A stretch of DNA of 64,000 nucleotides, taken from NCBI GenBank assembly GCA_947683425.1, contig CANTUQ010000055.1:10639501-10703500 (forward strand), written 5' to 3'. Both the position numbers and the translations under genes were made by a program. Below are positions 13,036-24,875 of the stretch, piece by piece (the stretch's first letter is position 1; each line of letters begins with the position of its first letter). The notes beneath the pieces are model-generated. The model was not told the DNA's origin, did not search any database, and worked only from the letters and a program-made list of their open reading frames with translations. The DNA comes from Excoecaria cochinchinensis. Taxonomy: Eukaryota > Streptophyta > Magnoliopsida > Malpighiales > Euphorbiaceae.

Positions 13036-14228
13036 TATAAATAATACATGTAGGTGGATGTGAATAGCTTGGTTAAATGGGATTGATTATATTAAGGTGA
13101 ATTTATGGTTAAGGTTGAAGGGAAGTAATGTGGGTTAAAAGGTAGTTAAAAAAATCCACATTAGATGATGAATAGATATAAGCAGAAAGTAAGGAACTTA
13201 ATGGCATAAAATTTTGAGGATAAAGAATTTGAAAAAAAAAATGGTAAATAATGAATGAAATAAATATTAAAGAGTTTATTTATTAAATGCACCAAGGGTA
13301 GCATTTTGTAAGAATGTGTATAGTATTTATGTGTAATTGGGTTTTAAAGAAATTGATGGCAGGATTAGGTAAATGATAACTTAAAGATATGATAGAATTG
13401 AATGACTGAGTTAAAGTGGAATTTAAGCAATAATATTGTTTACGACCAATTAATGTAGCCTAATTGATATAAATGCAATTCAATTGAATTATGTTATAAA
13501 TATTGTTAATTAAATGATAAGTGACATAATATGATAGGTGAGTATCATGCTCATGGGAGTAAATAACAAAAGTCATATGCATAAATGTATATTAATTAGA
13601 AAAGTGTGAATGCAAAAATGTACAGTGTAAAATAAATAGGTAATGTCGGAAAAATTTATGTGAGAAGAGATATTATAGACGTGGCAAAGATGTAAATAAG
13701 TGAAAGTGACATAGATCGAAAGCATATTGCCCTTAGTATTCTGGTAGTTAATCTAGTTTAGGATATAGTTGGCTAGCCATAGGGACACCTTTACTGCGGT
13801 AGCGCGTCATGACGACTCGCATCAGTAGACCAATGACGGTCTACAAAAGTGTAAAAAAGTAAAAGTGTTAAAATGTTAAAGTGTACAATGAAATGTTCGG
13901 GTGGTCATTTGGGATCACTCTAAAGTGTTTTGGACCTATCGAGTCCACTTCCTGTGTATCCGGTTCTGAGATTTCTACCGGATATTACTAGGGGCAAAAT
14001 AATAATTATAAATTAAATGTATAATTTAAAATATGAAATAATAATTTAACCATGTAATTAGACTAATAACTAAGAGAGAGGTAAGTGACTATAAGTAATA
14101 TCTAGGAACTAAATATTTATCTGTATGCATGAGATATTTGTATATAAACTATTAATTGAATTATGGCATAGGTAATATGATGAATTGGTATCTGGTATGT
14201 ATAGTCTATAAGTGGTGAGGCTTGATTA

Positions 14229-14572
14229 CTGATATCGCTACTTGATTATAAATATTTTACAAAGTGTTAATCGTTTGCCTGTGTTCGTTAAATTATTGCA
14301 TGAAATGTTGCTTGGTTACAAGGACTGGTATAGTATGAAATAGATGCAGATCTACAACAGTTAATTTAATAAAAGGTATATTAACTGGAAATAGTATTAA
14401 ATGATATAGCTACTTGATTATAAATATTTTACAAAGTGTTAATCATTTGCTTGTGTTCGTTAAATTATTGCATGAAATGTTGCTTGGTTACAAGGAATGG
14501 TATAGTATGAAATAGATGCAGATATATAACAGTAGGTATATTAACTGGAAATAGTATTAAATGGGATTATTT
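14229..14572. repeat. Tandem duplication, about 172-bp period
   Basis: GCTACTTGATTATAAATA at 14237 recurs at 14409, and both copies continue through TGTTGCTTGGTTACAAGG and GGTATATTAACTGGAAATAG with a few differences and a short deletion in the second copy. A local duplication within solo LTR2. Confidence 0.8.
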
Positions 14573-14954
14573 ATAATGAAATGATTGTATTAGAAATGGC
14601 TCGTGCAACTTAAAAGAGAAGTAAAGTTAATGGATGATTATAAAACTTAATTTATGTGTATAAATACTATAAGGTGATAACTATTGATTTTAGATATAAG
14701 ATTTTAAGCACTTAAATGTTGTTTAATTGGATGTATATTTTTGTAATTTATGTTTTTGATAAGTAAATTTGATAGTCACCACTAAGCGTAAAGCTTAGTG
14801 CATGGTTTATCCTCGCGCAGGTCAAGAGGTAGAAATCAAGCGATAAACATGGATGTTCCAAGGGATATTTATTGGATGGGAGTTGTGACAAGAAGGCAAT
14901 AATGATACATTTTTGGAAATAAATAACTTGAATTCCATTTCTAGTTGGCATGTA

Positions 14955-17578
14955 TGTAACACCCCGCCATCCCCGTTGGAAGGATGCCGGAGTGCCACGC
15001 GGGCAAACACATACAATCATATACATTTACACTTGTATAAATAAATAAAAGGAAACCAAATGAGATTTAAAGAAACTTTTAATCATTTGATCAGAAAATT
15101 CCTGTAACATATATTTATCAAGTCCTTATACATATATCATATTTATATCGTTTTTTTACAAAAAGGGCTCGTATGCAATTACATGTACAAAAATATACTT
15201 GTTCCTTTACAAAAATTTACTTTGCTATACATAAGCCATGTACAAAACATAACAGCGGAAGACTTCAAAAAAATCAAACAACTTCATCCAAAAAGACTCC
15301 TAGTGGCCGACCTGCAGATATCCGACTCTGAACTGCACTCGCCACCTGCACGGGAAAAGAAGCCCGTGCTAAGCGATAACGCTTAGTGGGGAGGAACAAA
15401 ACAAAATAACAATATACAAATACAATATAGTATCTCAACACATTATCATATTCACAATATAAGCAATTTACAAATACACACATACTTTTCTGATTACACC
15501 GATACAGGATATACAAGAATTCATGTGAAACATATTCATTTAATCTTGTTAAAAACATCTCAACATATAGAATACACATATATACATATAAACACATAGC
15601 CTGATTAGTCTGGTATAAACCTAAGAAGTGGATACGGTCATTTGGATACTGATAGGACACAATATCCCAAGCATATAGAGACATGAGTCTCAAACATGTA
15701 ATTTTCATATAGAGACCGAGGTCTCGCTTTATTTCCATATAGACCAAACATGGTCGAAACAAGGATCCAAACGGACCCGCATATAACATTTTTATCATAT
15801 AGCAGCTGCACACACACTCTGACCTAAGTAAGCGCTTACTTATCCACTACTTGTGACTTATACAGGCTTATATGACACAACTCAATAATTCATATATCAA
15901 ATCATGAGAATTTCATTAAATACTAGCTTATAAATCATGTATACTCGTATAATAATCAAATTCAGAAACATTTAAACATATTCAATTATCAAACACAGTA
16001 GGTAAAAAGAACCAAAAACCCACATTGGAACAACTATATTCGTGTAAATTATAAACATATAAATCATGTATAAAAATATTATTCTTCATGTGTTCAAAAC
16101 CCAATATTATACAATTATAAAAATACAATCAGATTTTAGGTCAAATATTTATCATGTAGTGAAAAATTCTTGAAGTCAGAAGTTAAAATCTCAATTTTGG
16201 AAAAACAGGGCAGCAGGTAAGGCTGGTCACGCCGTGACCTCCAGTCACGTCGTGACTCCAGCTTCACGCGAGCGCCAGGCGATCTCGTGACGCAGACTTC
16301 ACGCGAGCGCCAAGCGAGAATAGCAGACAGTCACGGCGTGACCACCGGTCACGTGACGTGACGCCTGAGAGAGGGGAGAAAGAAATCACGCAGGAAGAGG
16401 GCGAGAGTCACGGCGTGATGCCGCTTCACGCGACGTGACCTTCAGCAAAGAAAGGGTCACGGCGTGAAGCTGCTTCGCGCCTCGTGATCTACAGCCGAGA
16501 AGGGGGTCACGGCGTGACCACCAGTCACGTCACGTGACCTTCTCCTCACAAAACTTCATCTTCTCCAAACATTCCAATTTTCTTCAGAAACCCAGAAAAC
16601 ACGAAAAACCAGAAGATTTTTAAAACAGAGTACTACCTAAATTCAAAACCCTTTCTTGCTCAAAACCAGTTTTCATGCAATAACCCTTCTAATACGTACC
16701 TTTTAAGTCTTCAGAACACATTCACAGCAATTATAACACAAATAACCCATTTATACAATAATAACAGAGGCAAAGTCAGATTACCAGTTTTCCAGGATTT
16801 CCACATTCAACACATACGTATTCATCTCATTATATGTTCAGGTCGTTTCTTTCTACTGTACTTATATCTACCACGTTAAATAACTCTAGCATTTTGATAT
16901 ACCATCACACACAATAAAATAGTTTAATATCAAGATTACAGACACGATCCAAAATGGACAAGAGGCAGACACTCCCAAACCTGTTTGAAGTCCAAAAATC
17001 CACTGTATGCTCAATCCACTACCTTGCCCTTTCCCTTCTCCCTTCTTTTATCCTCAGAGGCTTGCAAATAAATAAAATCACAATCAAAAACCCATAACAG
17101 ATCCTCTATAAACCCACACGGAAAGAAGAACCACATGAAACCACAAGTCACTTACCTTCTGAAGCTTCAAAACCTAAAACCCAAGCTCTCTAAACAGATG
17201 ATCATACACATGCAATGGGGAAAAGAACAGAAAATGGAGAGGAAGGAGATGGCCAACGTGAGAGAGAGCAAAAGAGAGAAACCCAAATGTTCAGTTTTCC
17301 AGGAACCAAAACATTTCAAACTCTCCTTTCCCTCACCCACGTGCCCATACACTCACCTCATCCACCTGGCACACATGCACAGTGACACAAATCACTTAAT
17401 GCCCTTTTACCAATTGCTCCAGCCAAATTACCTTTAAGTCACCAAAATAAAATCTACCATTTAATTACTTTAATTCCTTTGCAATTTAATCCTCTTCTCC
17501 ACTTGAATATTACCAAATTAGCCTTATTTATCCAATTAAAATTCTAATTTCCAAATAAGCCACTTGTGGGGTGTGACA
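14955..17578 (-). mobile_element. 3' LTR of the gag-only element (2624 bp)
   Basis: Plus-strand ends are TGTAACACCCC and GGGGTGTGACA. Identical in length to the other copy at an offset of 4065. Differences noticed by eye are near 16140, 16373 and 16611. It contains a dyad array at 16208-16545 and a CTAAGCG..CGCTTAG dyad near 15370-15385. ORFs at 15183-15813 and 17135-17437 repeat exactly in the other LTR and are not genes. Confidence 0.9.
16208..16545. repeat. TCACGGCGTGA dyad array (3' LTR)
   Basis: Words of the type GTCACGGCGTGACC, GTCACGTCGTGAC, TTCACGCGACGTGACC and TCACGTGACGTGACG recur about every 15-50 bases, all built from TCACG facing CGTGA. The duplicate array is at 20273-20610 in the other LTR. 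Confidence 0.75.
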
Positions 17579-17592
17579 ACTCACCCCTCCTT
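17579..17592 (-). other. Polypurine tract of the gag-only element
   Basis: On the minus strand AGGAGGGGTGAGT immediately precedes the 3' LTR start TGTCACACCCC. It follows the GAGGACGAAATTTT motif typical of the end of this retrotransposon group. Confidence 0.8.
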
Positions 17593-18886
17593 AAGAAAAT
17601 TTCGTCCTCGAAATTTCCTTGCTTACCGAATACAACTCAAATACCAAAACCAAATCGAAACAAAACTGAACATGTAAACACTTACCCGAAGGACCCGCTG
17701 CACCCGTCGCATCTCTAGCAATCATAGCATAACCTCTAAACTGATTATGATCCTCAGTAGCACCAGGTCGCTGCACGGTTTCTGATGGTGCTCTCGGAGC
17801 TCGACTTCCTTCACGATTGCTTTGAATAACATTGGATTTCTTACTCTCTTGCTGATGCTGGTCCACTTGTCGATCGGGGCAAGAGGCAAACCGATGCTCC
17901 ATACTTCCGCACTTAAAACAAGCGCCAGTAATCTTCCGACATGTACCCCAATGGTACCTATGACAGTGCTCACATTCTGGTGCTCGATTTCCTTTACTAC
18001 CATGTGGGGCTACACTCTCTCTTTGTGAAGGCATCTGAACACTCCCTCTAGATCCTTGCTCCACGGGTGTACCCTTTGCTTTCTTAACACTCACATTTCC
18101 CCCTTCTGGTGCTCTTCTCTTCTGTGCCATCTTCTGCTTAATCTCTTTTGATTCCTCTAACCTCATTGCTGCAGCCACAATCTGATAATACCCAACTGGC
18201 TGCAAAACAATCATCGCAGACAAAGGGCCTCTGAATACCTCACGCAATCCCTCTAAGAAGTGCCTACATCTGAACTCATCTGTCAACAATTGCTCAGGCA
18301 CATACTTACTTAACCTATTGAACTCCTTGTCGTACTCACTCACTGTCATTCCTCTCTGCTTCAAGCTAATGAACTCTCTCCACTTAGCTTCTTGATATGC
18401 TTTTGTGATATATTTTTGCTCAAACTCTTGCTTAAAGAAGTCCCAAGTCAACTCGGCTGGTCGCTGAGGATTTCGCATCACTAATTCCCACCAATCATAT
18501 GCTGGTCCCTGAAGTAACGAAACTGCACAAGAAGCTCTCTGATCTGCGGGACATCTAATCTCCTGCAAAATCCTACCCACTCTCTTCAACCAAAACTCAG
18601 CTATATCGGACTCATCTAAAGCAGTCCCATGAAAATCCTCTGCTCCTCTTTTTCTTAACAACTCAGTGGGAGCCTTAGGTGCAGTCAACCTATCCACCAC
18701 TCATAATAATCCTTGAACTAACGCTGGATCAAAAGCAATACCTCTATTTGCACCCTCAGCTGGTGCAGGTTCCCGCTCATGTCTATCCTGTCTAACTGGA
18801 TCATCTCTTCTAACTGGATTCTCTCTAGGACCCCCATTATAACTGCTCATAGTGTCGCCCATATACTCACTTGGATCCGACTCCAT
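17591..18886 (-). pseudogene. gag: gag with one in-frame stop, pol deleted
   Basis: The capsid/nucleocapsid gene of the young element. The first ATG in frame is at 18884-18886 (MESDPSEYMGD...), and one TGA at 18701-18703 interrupts the frame after ...DPALVQGLL. The remaining 370 codons read MVDRLTAPKAPTELL..., but that first codon is GTG, so a stop within a longer gag is the better reading. A Retrotrans_gag domain (around EFWLKRVGRILQEI, QGPAYDWWE, FKQEFEQKY, FIDLKQ-like FISLKQRGMTV) is followed by a zinc knuckle CFKCGSMEHRFASC preceded by a second Cys/His cluster CEHCHRYHWGTC. After GYAMIARDATGAAGPSG the sequence leaves the gag-pol frame and ends about 30 codons later, so the pol deletion junction lies near 17690. 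Confidence 0.85.
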
Positions 18887-18999
18887 ACAGACACTACAAA
18901 ACAAAAGACATCTGCATTAGGCCACTAAACAAAACTGACTCTCATGTATAGACTCGACTCTACACTCAAACAATCACAACATAACCCAGAACCACCAAA

Positions 19000-19016
19000 C
19001 CTGGGCTCTGATACCA
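19000..19016 (-). other. Primer binding site (tRNA-iMet)
   Basis: On the minus strand TGGTATCAGAGCCCAGG lies just after the 5' LTR, an exact TGGTATCAGAGC match to the initiator-Met primer site used by many plant retrotransposons. Confidence 0.9.
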
Positions 19017-19019
19017 AGC

Positions 19020-21643
19020 TGTAACACCCCGCCATCCCCGTTGGAAGGATGCCGGAGTGCCACGCGGGCAAACACATACAATCATATACATTTACACTTG
19101 TATAAATAAATAAAAGGAAACCAAATGAGATTTAAAGAAACTTTTAATCATTTGATCAGAAAATTCCTGTAACATATATTTATCAAGTCCTTATACATAT
19201 ATCATATTTATATCGTTTTTTTACAAAAAGGGCTCGTATGCAATTACATGTACAAAAATATACTTGTTCCTTTACAAAAATTTACTTTGCTATACATAAG
19301 CCATGTACAAAACATAACAGCGGAAGACTTCAAAAAAATCAAACAACTTCATCCAAAAAGACTCCTAGTGGCCGACCTGCAGATATCCGACTCTGAACTG
19401 CACTCGCCACCTGCACGGGAAAAGAAGCCCGTGCTAAGCGATAACGCTTAGTGGGGAGGAACAAAACAAAATAACAATATACAAATACAATATAGTATCT
19501 CAACACATTATCATATTCACAATATAAGCAATTTACAAATACACACATACTTTTCTGATTACACCGATACAGGATATACAAGAATTCATGTGAAACATAT
19601 TCATTTAATCTTGTTAAAAACATCTCAACATATAGAATACACATATATACATATAAACACATAGCCTGATTAGTCTGGTATAAACCTAAGAAGTGGATAC
19701 GGTCATTTGGATACTGATAGGACACAATATCCCAAGCATATAGAGACATGAGTCTCAAACATGTAATTTTCATATAGAGACCGAGGTCTCGCTTTATTTC
19801 CATATAGACCAAACATGGTCGAAACAAGGATCCAAACGGACCCGCATATAACATTTTTATCATATAGCAGCTGCACACACACTCTGACCTAAGTAAGCGC
19901 TTACTTATCCACTACTTGTGACTTATACAGGCTTATATGACACAACTCAATAATTCATATATCAAATCATGAGAATTTCATTAAATACTAGCTTATAAAT
20001 CATGTATACTCGTATAATAATCAAATTCAGAAACATTTAAACATATTCAATTATCAAACACAGTAGGTAAAAAGAACCAAAAACCCACATTGGAACAACT
20101 ATATTCGTGTAAATTATAAACATATAAATCATGTATAAAAATATTATTCTTCATGTGTTCAAAACCCAATATTATACAATTATAAAAATACAATCAGATT
20201 TTAGTTCAAATATTTATCATGTAGTGAAAAATTCTTGAAGTCAGAAGTTAAAATCTCAATTTTGGAAAAACAGGGCAGCAGGTAAGGCTGGTCACGCCGT
20301 GACCTCCAGTCACGTCGTGACTCCAGCTTCACGCGAGCGCCAGGCGATCTCGTGACGCAGACTTCACGCGAGCGCCAAGCGAGAATAGCAGACAGTCACG
20401 GCGTGACCACCGGTCACGTGACGTGACGCCTGAGACAGGGGAGAAAGAAATCACGCAGGAAGAGGGCGAGAGTCACGGCGTGATGCCGCTTCACGCGACG
20501 TGACCTTCAGCAAAGAAAGGGTCACGGCGTGAAGCTGCTTCGCGCCTCGTGATCTACAGCCGAGAAGGGGGTCACGGCGTGACCACCAGTCACGTCACGT
20601 GACCTTCTCCTCACAAAACTTCATCTTCTCCAAACATTCCAATTTTCTTCAGAAACCCAGAAAACACGAAAAACCATAAGATTTTTAAAACAGAGTACTA
20701 CCTAAATTCAAAACCCTTTCTTGCTCAAAACCAGTTTTCATGCAATAACCCTTCTAATACGTACCTTTTAAGTCTTCAGAACACATTCACAGCAATTATA
20801 ACACAAATAACCCATTTATACAATAATAACAGAGGCAAAGTCAGATTACCAGTTTTCCAGGATTTCCACATTCAACACATACGTATTCATCTCATTATAT
20901 GTTCAGGTCGTTTCTTTCTACTGTACTTATATCTACCACGTTAAATAACTCTAGCATTTTGATATACCATCACACACAATAAAATAGTTTAATATCAAGA
21001 TTACAGACACGATCCAAAATGGACAAGAGGCAGACACTCCCAAACCTGTTTGAAGTCCAAAAATCCACTGTATGCTCAATCCACTACCTTGCCCTTTCCC
21101 TTCTCCCTTCTTTTATCCTCAGAGGCTTGCAAATAAATAAAATCACAATCAAAAACCCATAACAGATCCTCTATAAACCCACACGGAAAGAAGAACCACA
21201 TGAAACCACAAGTCACTTACCTTCTGAAGCTTCAAAACCTAAAACCCAAGCTCTCTAAACAGATGATCATACACATGCAATGGGGAAAAGAACAGAAAAT
21301 GGAGAGGAAGGAGATGGCCAACGTGAGAGAGAGCAAAAGAGAGAAACCCAAATGTTCAGTTTTCCAGGAACCAAAACATTTCAAACTCTCCTTTCCCTCA
21401 CCCACGTGCCCATACACTCACCTCATCCACCTGGCACACATGCACAGTGACACAAATCACTTAATGCCCTTTTACCAATTGCTCCAGCCAAATTACCTTT
21501 AAGTCACCAAAATAAAATCTACCATTTAATTACTTTAATTCCTTTGCAATTTAATCCTCTTCTCCACTTGAATATTACCAAATTAGCCTTATTTATCCAA
21601 TTAAAATTCTAATTTCCAAATAAGCCACTTGTGGGGTGTGACA
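19020..21643 (-). mobile_element. 5' LTR of the gag-only element (2624 bp)
   Basis: The partner of 14955-17578. On the minus strand it would drive gag transcription. It ends at 21643 followed by the right TSD copy ATGTA. Confidence 0.9.
20273..20610. repeat. TCACGGCGTGA dyad array (5' LTR)
   Basis: The same array as at 16208-16545, with one substitution noticed inside it (GAGACAGG here, GAGAGAGG there). Confidence 0.75.
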
Positions 21644-22387
21644 ATGTACACTACATAGAAAATTAGAATGCTATTGTATCAAAGAGTTTGTATCAAACAA
21701 TTATTTATAGTTGATAGTTTTGATGTATTAATATTATATCTTTGTATTTTGTATAATTGAATTAAGTATTGAGAGTGGATAACATATGTATATTATAATA
21801 TATGGTGTGTGTGAGATTGGACCCAAAAATAGAGGATGGGCTTGTGTTGGAGTTTGAATTGGAGCTTGAATTGGAGCAGGGTGAATGAATATATGATTAT
21901 TAGAAGTGTAAAGACTTTCTGTTTACAGGGGATAGGCATTATTATAGAAGGAATTCTGTCGAAATTTCGGTAAAAATTAAATGGCATATTTAGGATAGTT
22001 ATGATTTTTAATAGCAGGTGAAATTATGGTGATATCGGTTATATTATAGGTTAAATGAATTGTTGTATCTATGAAGGGCTGTGAAATTGTTGAGTTTGCA
22101 GGAGGGTAGGTTAGACAACAACCGTTACGCTATTGGATTTTGATTGAATGATTAGTAAAGTTGAACAATTATAGGTCAGTCGGGTATATTAAAAAAAATT
22201 ACGCGGATTTCACAATAAGCTTAAAAGTAGTTTTAAGACAATCATAGTAATCGCAAAATATATGTTAGAACCGCAGTGTGCGTATAGTATAAGGGTGTTA
22301 CAGTGTGACAACCCTTGTCTATCGGGGTACTCACTTCTTCTTGAGAGGTGAGCTCTCCTACGTATAGGTAAGGGGTGTTATATAAAC

Positions 22388-24222
22388 TATCATGTATCAT
22401 ATTGTTCTATGTTTTATCTATATAAATTCTATACATGTCAATACCCAAAACCATACTAACTTAAGTTCATATACATGCCATTTATCATAACATACTTAAT
22501 ATTCTTTAATAATATTTCTTCGATTTGGCTCCCAAAATTCGGTGTATGCTTTGGCTCCACTCTCTATGGAGTACCTACAGGCAGTCAAATAAAATTACGT
22601 GCTGAGTATTAAATATACTCAGTTATGATTGCAAATCCAGGGATTTCCACTAAACTAACTTTACATGCATAAAACATATATATTTATAATATATAAGATA
22701 TCAATTTAAACAAATATTTAATTCACTAAATTTTTATGCATGTAATTATGCTCATAATTATAATTAAATCCTTCACTCTATCATATATATACAAGTAGTA
22801 CACATAAAAATCTATATTTACATTTTAGTCCGTTAACTATGGCATAATTACGATTTAGTCCCTAAACTTCTTCATATTTGCAAAAATGCCATCAATTCAT
22901 TTACTTTACACTTTTAACCATTATTAAACATGCAAATTACAGTTTACTACCTAAATTATCAAAATCATGCCAAATAATTTGGTCCCTAAAAAATCACTAA
23001 TTTACATAATTACCTAATAAATTACAGTTTTACCCTTAATAACCCTTATTACACTATTTATGGAAAAATTACCATTTTATCCCTAAACTTTTTATTTCTT
23101 TTAATTAGGTCCCTTTTCATTATAAATTTTATTTTTACTTCAACTCAAGCATATTATTCACATTTTTATCATATTGCATCTTGTATAATACTGGCAGAAA
23201 TTTTTGAACTGGATACTCGAGACGTGAACCTTATAGGTTCAATACATTTTAGAAGGAGTCCGAAAGACCACGTCTACATTTCATTTCATTTCATTTGACA
23301 TTTCAACATTCAACACAATGAGTAGACTGTCATTGGCCTACAATAAGTGAGATTTCATGCTCACTCCTGAGGTTTTGTGTCCCTATGGCTAGCCACTATA
23401 TCCTGAGCTAGATTTGACCACCAGAATACTACATAGGGCATTAAATTGTTCCAATTATACATTTTTATGTTACCATATGCACAATTAATGGAATCTTACC
23501 TTACCATTCCATTCTTTTCAATCTAAATCAATCATTATACTATTAAACTCGTTATTTCATCATGGTATGCATTAGTATTCACATACATACCATTCGGCTA
23601 ACATGTCATACATTCACCATAAATTATTTTTACCTCATTTATCATTAATTTAGCTAGATTACATGTTAATTAACCTAGTTATACCATTAAATAACATCAT
23701 AACATATAAAAATCACATTTTTCACTATGTATACTATTCAACCAAAGTATGTATCATCCATTATGTTCATTTTTCTTTCCTTTATTCATTCAATTAACTA
23801 AATCTCATGCCAAAAAACACATAGACATCATTTATATGCCATAAACATCATACATATTATGGAAAATCCAAGGCATATCATTCGGCCAAACTATACCATC
23901 ATCACCAAAATTTTATCTTTTCATTTTAACCATCCATATCATCATTTTTGGCCTTCTTAAGCATGTTTATAATGTTAGATTCAATTAAACATGCATATTT
24001 CAAATACTTTGTTCTTAGAAATAACCTAAAATCAAACTGGAGTCATGGAAATAGATGGATTTTGCAATCATTAACCTTAGATCATTGCTTAACACTCCTT
24101 AGAACTCCTTTTCCTTACCTTTGCCCGTTGAGGAACCTTCCTTACCTTGGTTACCTAATGGTTGCAAAAAACATACATCAAGATCTACTCAAAATCTTTC
24201 TTCCTTTTCTCAAGATAATCAC
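22388..24222 (-). other. Middle piece of solo LTR0
   Basis: Non-coding AT-rich DNA between the nested solo LTRs and the CRM-like element. Contains a GCTGAGTATTAAATATACTCAG dyad near 22600-22622 and a segment near 23330-23460 (GTCCCTATGGCTAGCCACTATATCC...) that is an inverted relative of 13730-13850 in solo LTR2, so the two LTR families share an old block. Confidence 0.65.
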
Positions 24223-24517
24223 TGATGTGGAACCCTAGGATCTAATTAAAAACCCCGAACTCTTCATTCAATTAACCATCAAATCCTAAACATGCAATCT
24301 GAAATTTTATTCACTTTACTAATATCAAAGATAATTAAGACCTAAAGCAGAAAAAATGGAAGAATAGAACTGCACAAGAATAAAGCTTGAATAACCCAAT
24401 TCTTAAAACAACACAAAGTAAAGATTCACTTACTTTGCAAAAGTTGTCTTACAAACAGCAAATAACAATAATATTTCTCTATTCAAAAACAACTGATGAA
24501 AATCACGTATAAGTATG

Positions 24518-24528
24518 CCTTATATAGG
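24518..24528 (-). promoter_or_regulatory. TATA box in CRM-like 3' LTR
   Basis: CCTATATAAGG on the minus strand, a strong plant TATA consensus, with the E-box array upstream of it in the U3 position. Confidence 0.7.
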
Positions 24529-24738
24529 CAGCCACTTAATCCTAATACATGTAGGAGTAAATAAACCCTAAACCTAATTGAAATAATAAAATTAAAAGCC
24601 AATTGGATGGGCTGCCAAAGTGGGTGGCATGAGCCCATATTGAAAAGGCTTAGTTATTACAATTAATCAAGTTAAAAACTTAAATTGAGGCCCTAACTAA
24701 AAGCCCAAACCAAACAGCCCATTAGTTCATTAATTAAG

Positions 24739-24875
24739 CACATGCAATGCACATGACATAAGCCACATGTCTAGCACATGTCAAGCACATGCTTGGTACA
24801 TGTCATTGTCACATGCCCGGCACATGTTTAGGTCACATGTTCGGCACATGTCAAGTGTCACATGACCGACACATG
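24739..24875. promoter_or_regulatory. CACATG E-box array in U3
   Basis: Eleven copies of CACATG (CATGTG on the minus strand) in about 137 bases, plus TACATG variants nearby. CACATG is an E-box of the kind bound by plant bHLH factors such as MYC2, and CATGTG also resembles NAC core sites. A similar array in the 5' LTR occupies about 32283-32418. Regulatory function is inferred. Confidence 0.6.

Larger units (their letters stand above)
14955..21643 (-). mobile_element. Young gag-only LTR retrotransposon (Tekay-like chromovirus derivative)
   Basis: Two 2624-bp LTRs (14955-17578, 19020-21643) flank an interior of only 1441 bp, and the whole is bracketed by ATGTA (14950-14954, 21644-21648). Read on the minus strand the interior has a tRNA-iMet primer site, gag, and then jumps directly to the sequence AATTTCGAGGACGAAATTTT and a purine tract, the usual end of pol in this type of gypsy element. 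The interior is therefore complete at both ends but lacks protease to integrase. I noticed only about three substitutions between the LTRs, so insertion was recent and must have used enzymes from another element. It sits in solo LTR2. Confidence 0.9.
10745..22302 (+). mobile_element. Solo LTR2 (about 4.86 kb), split by the gag-only element
   Basis: Begins TGTAACGCC and ends GGTGTTACA, with GTGTG on both sides (10740-10744, 22303-22307). Pieces are 10745-14954 and 21649-22302. No gag or pol motifs are present. The part 11040-11740 is comparatively GC-rich (leader-like), the rest is AT-rich. Near 14780 is a CACTAAGC..GCTTAGTG dyad like one in the gag-only element's LTR, suggesting related LTR architecture. 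If it is a single LTR it is unusually long. Confidence 0.75.
8966..22382 (+). mobile_element. Solo LTR1 (about 1.85 kb), split by LTR2
   Basis: The inverted ends TATAACACCCC and GGGGTGTTATA are flanked by TAAAC at 8961-8965 and 22383-22387. Its pieces are 8966-10744 and 22308-22382. No coding sequence. The terminal TG/CA appears mutated to TA/TA. It contains a CpG-rich dyad array (9990-10275). It sits inside LTR0. Confidence 0.8.

Noticed and set aside
15183..15813. ORFs of 67 and 179 codons, repeated at 19248-19878
   Set aside because: They lie in the LTRs of the young gag-only element and are present in both copies only because LTRs are duplicates.
17135..17437. 100-codon plus-strand ORF, repeated at 21200-21502
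   Set aside because: LTR sequence, antisense to the element, no recognisable domain.
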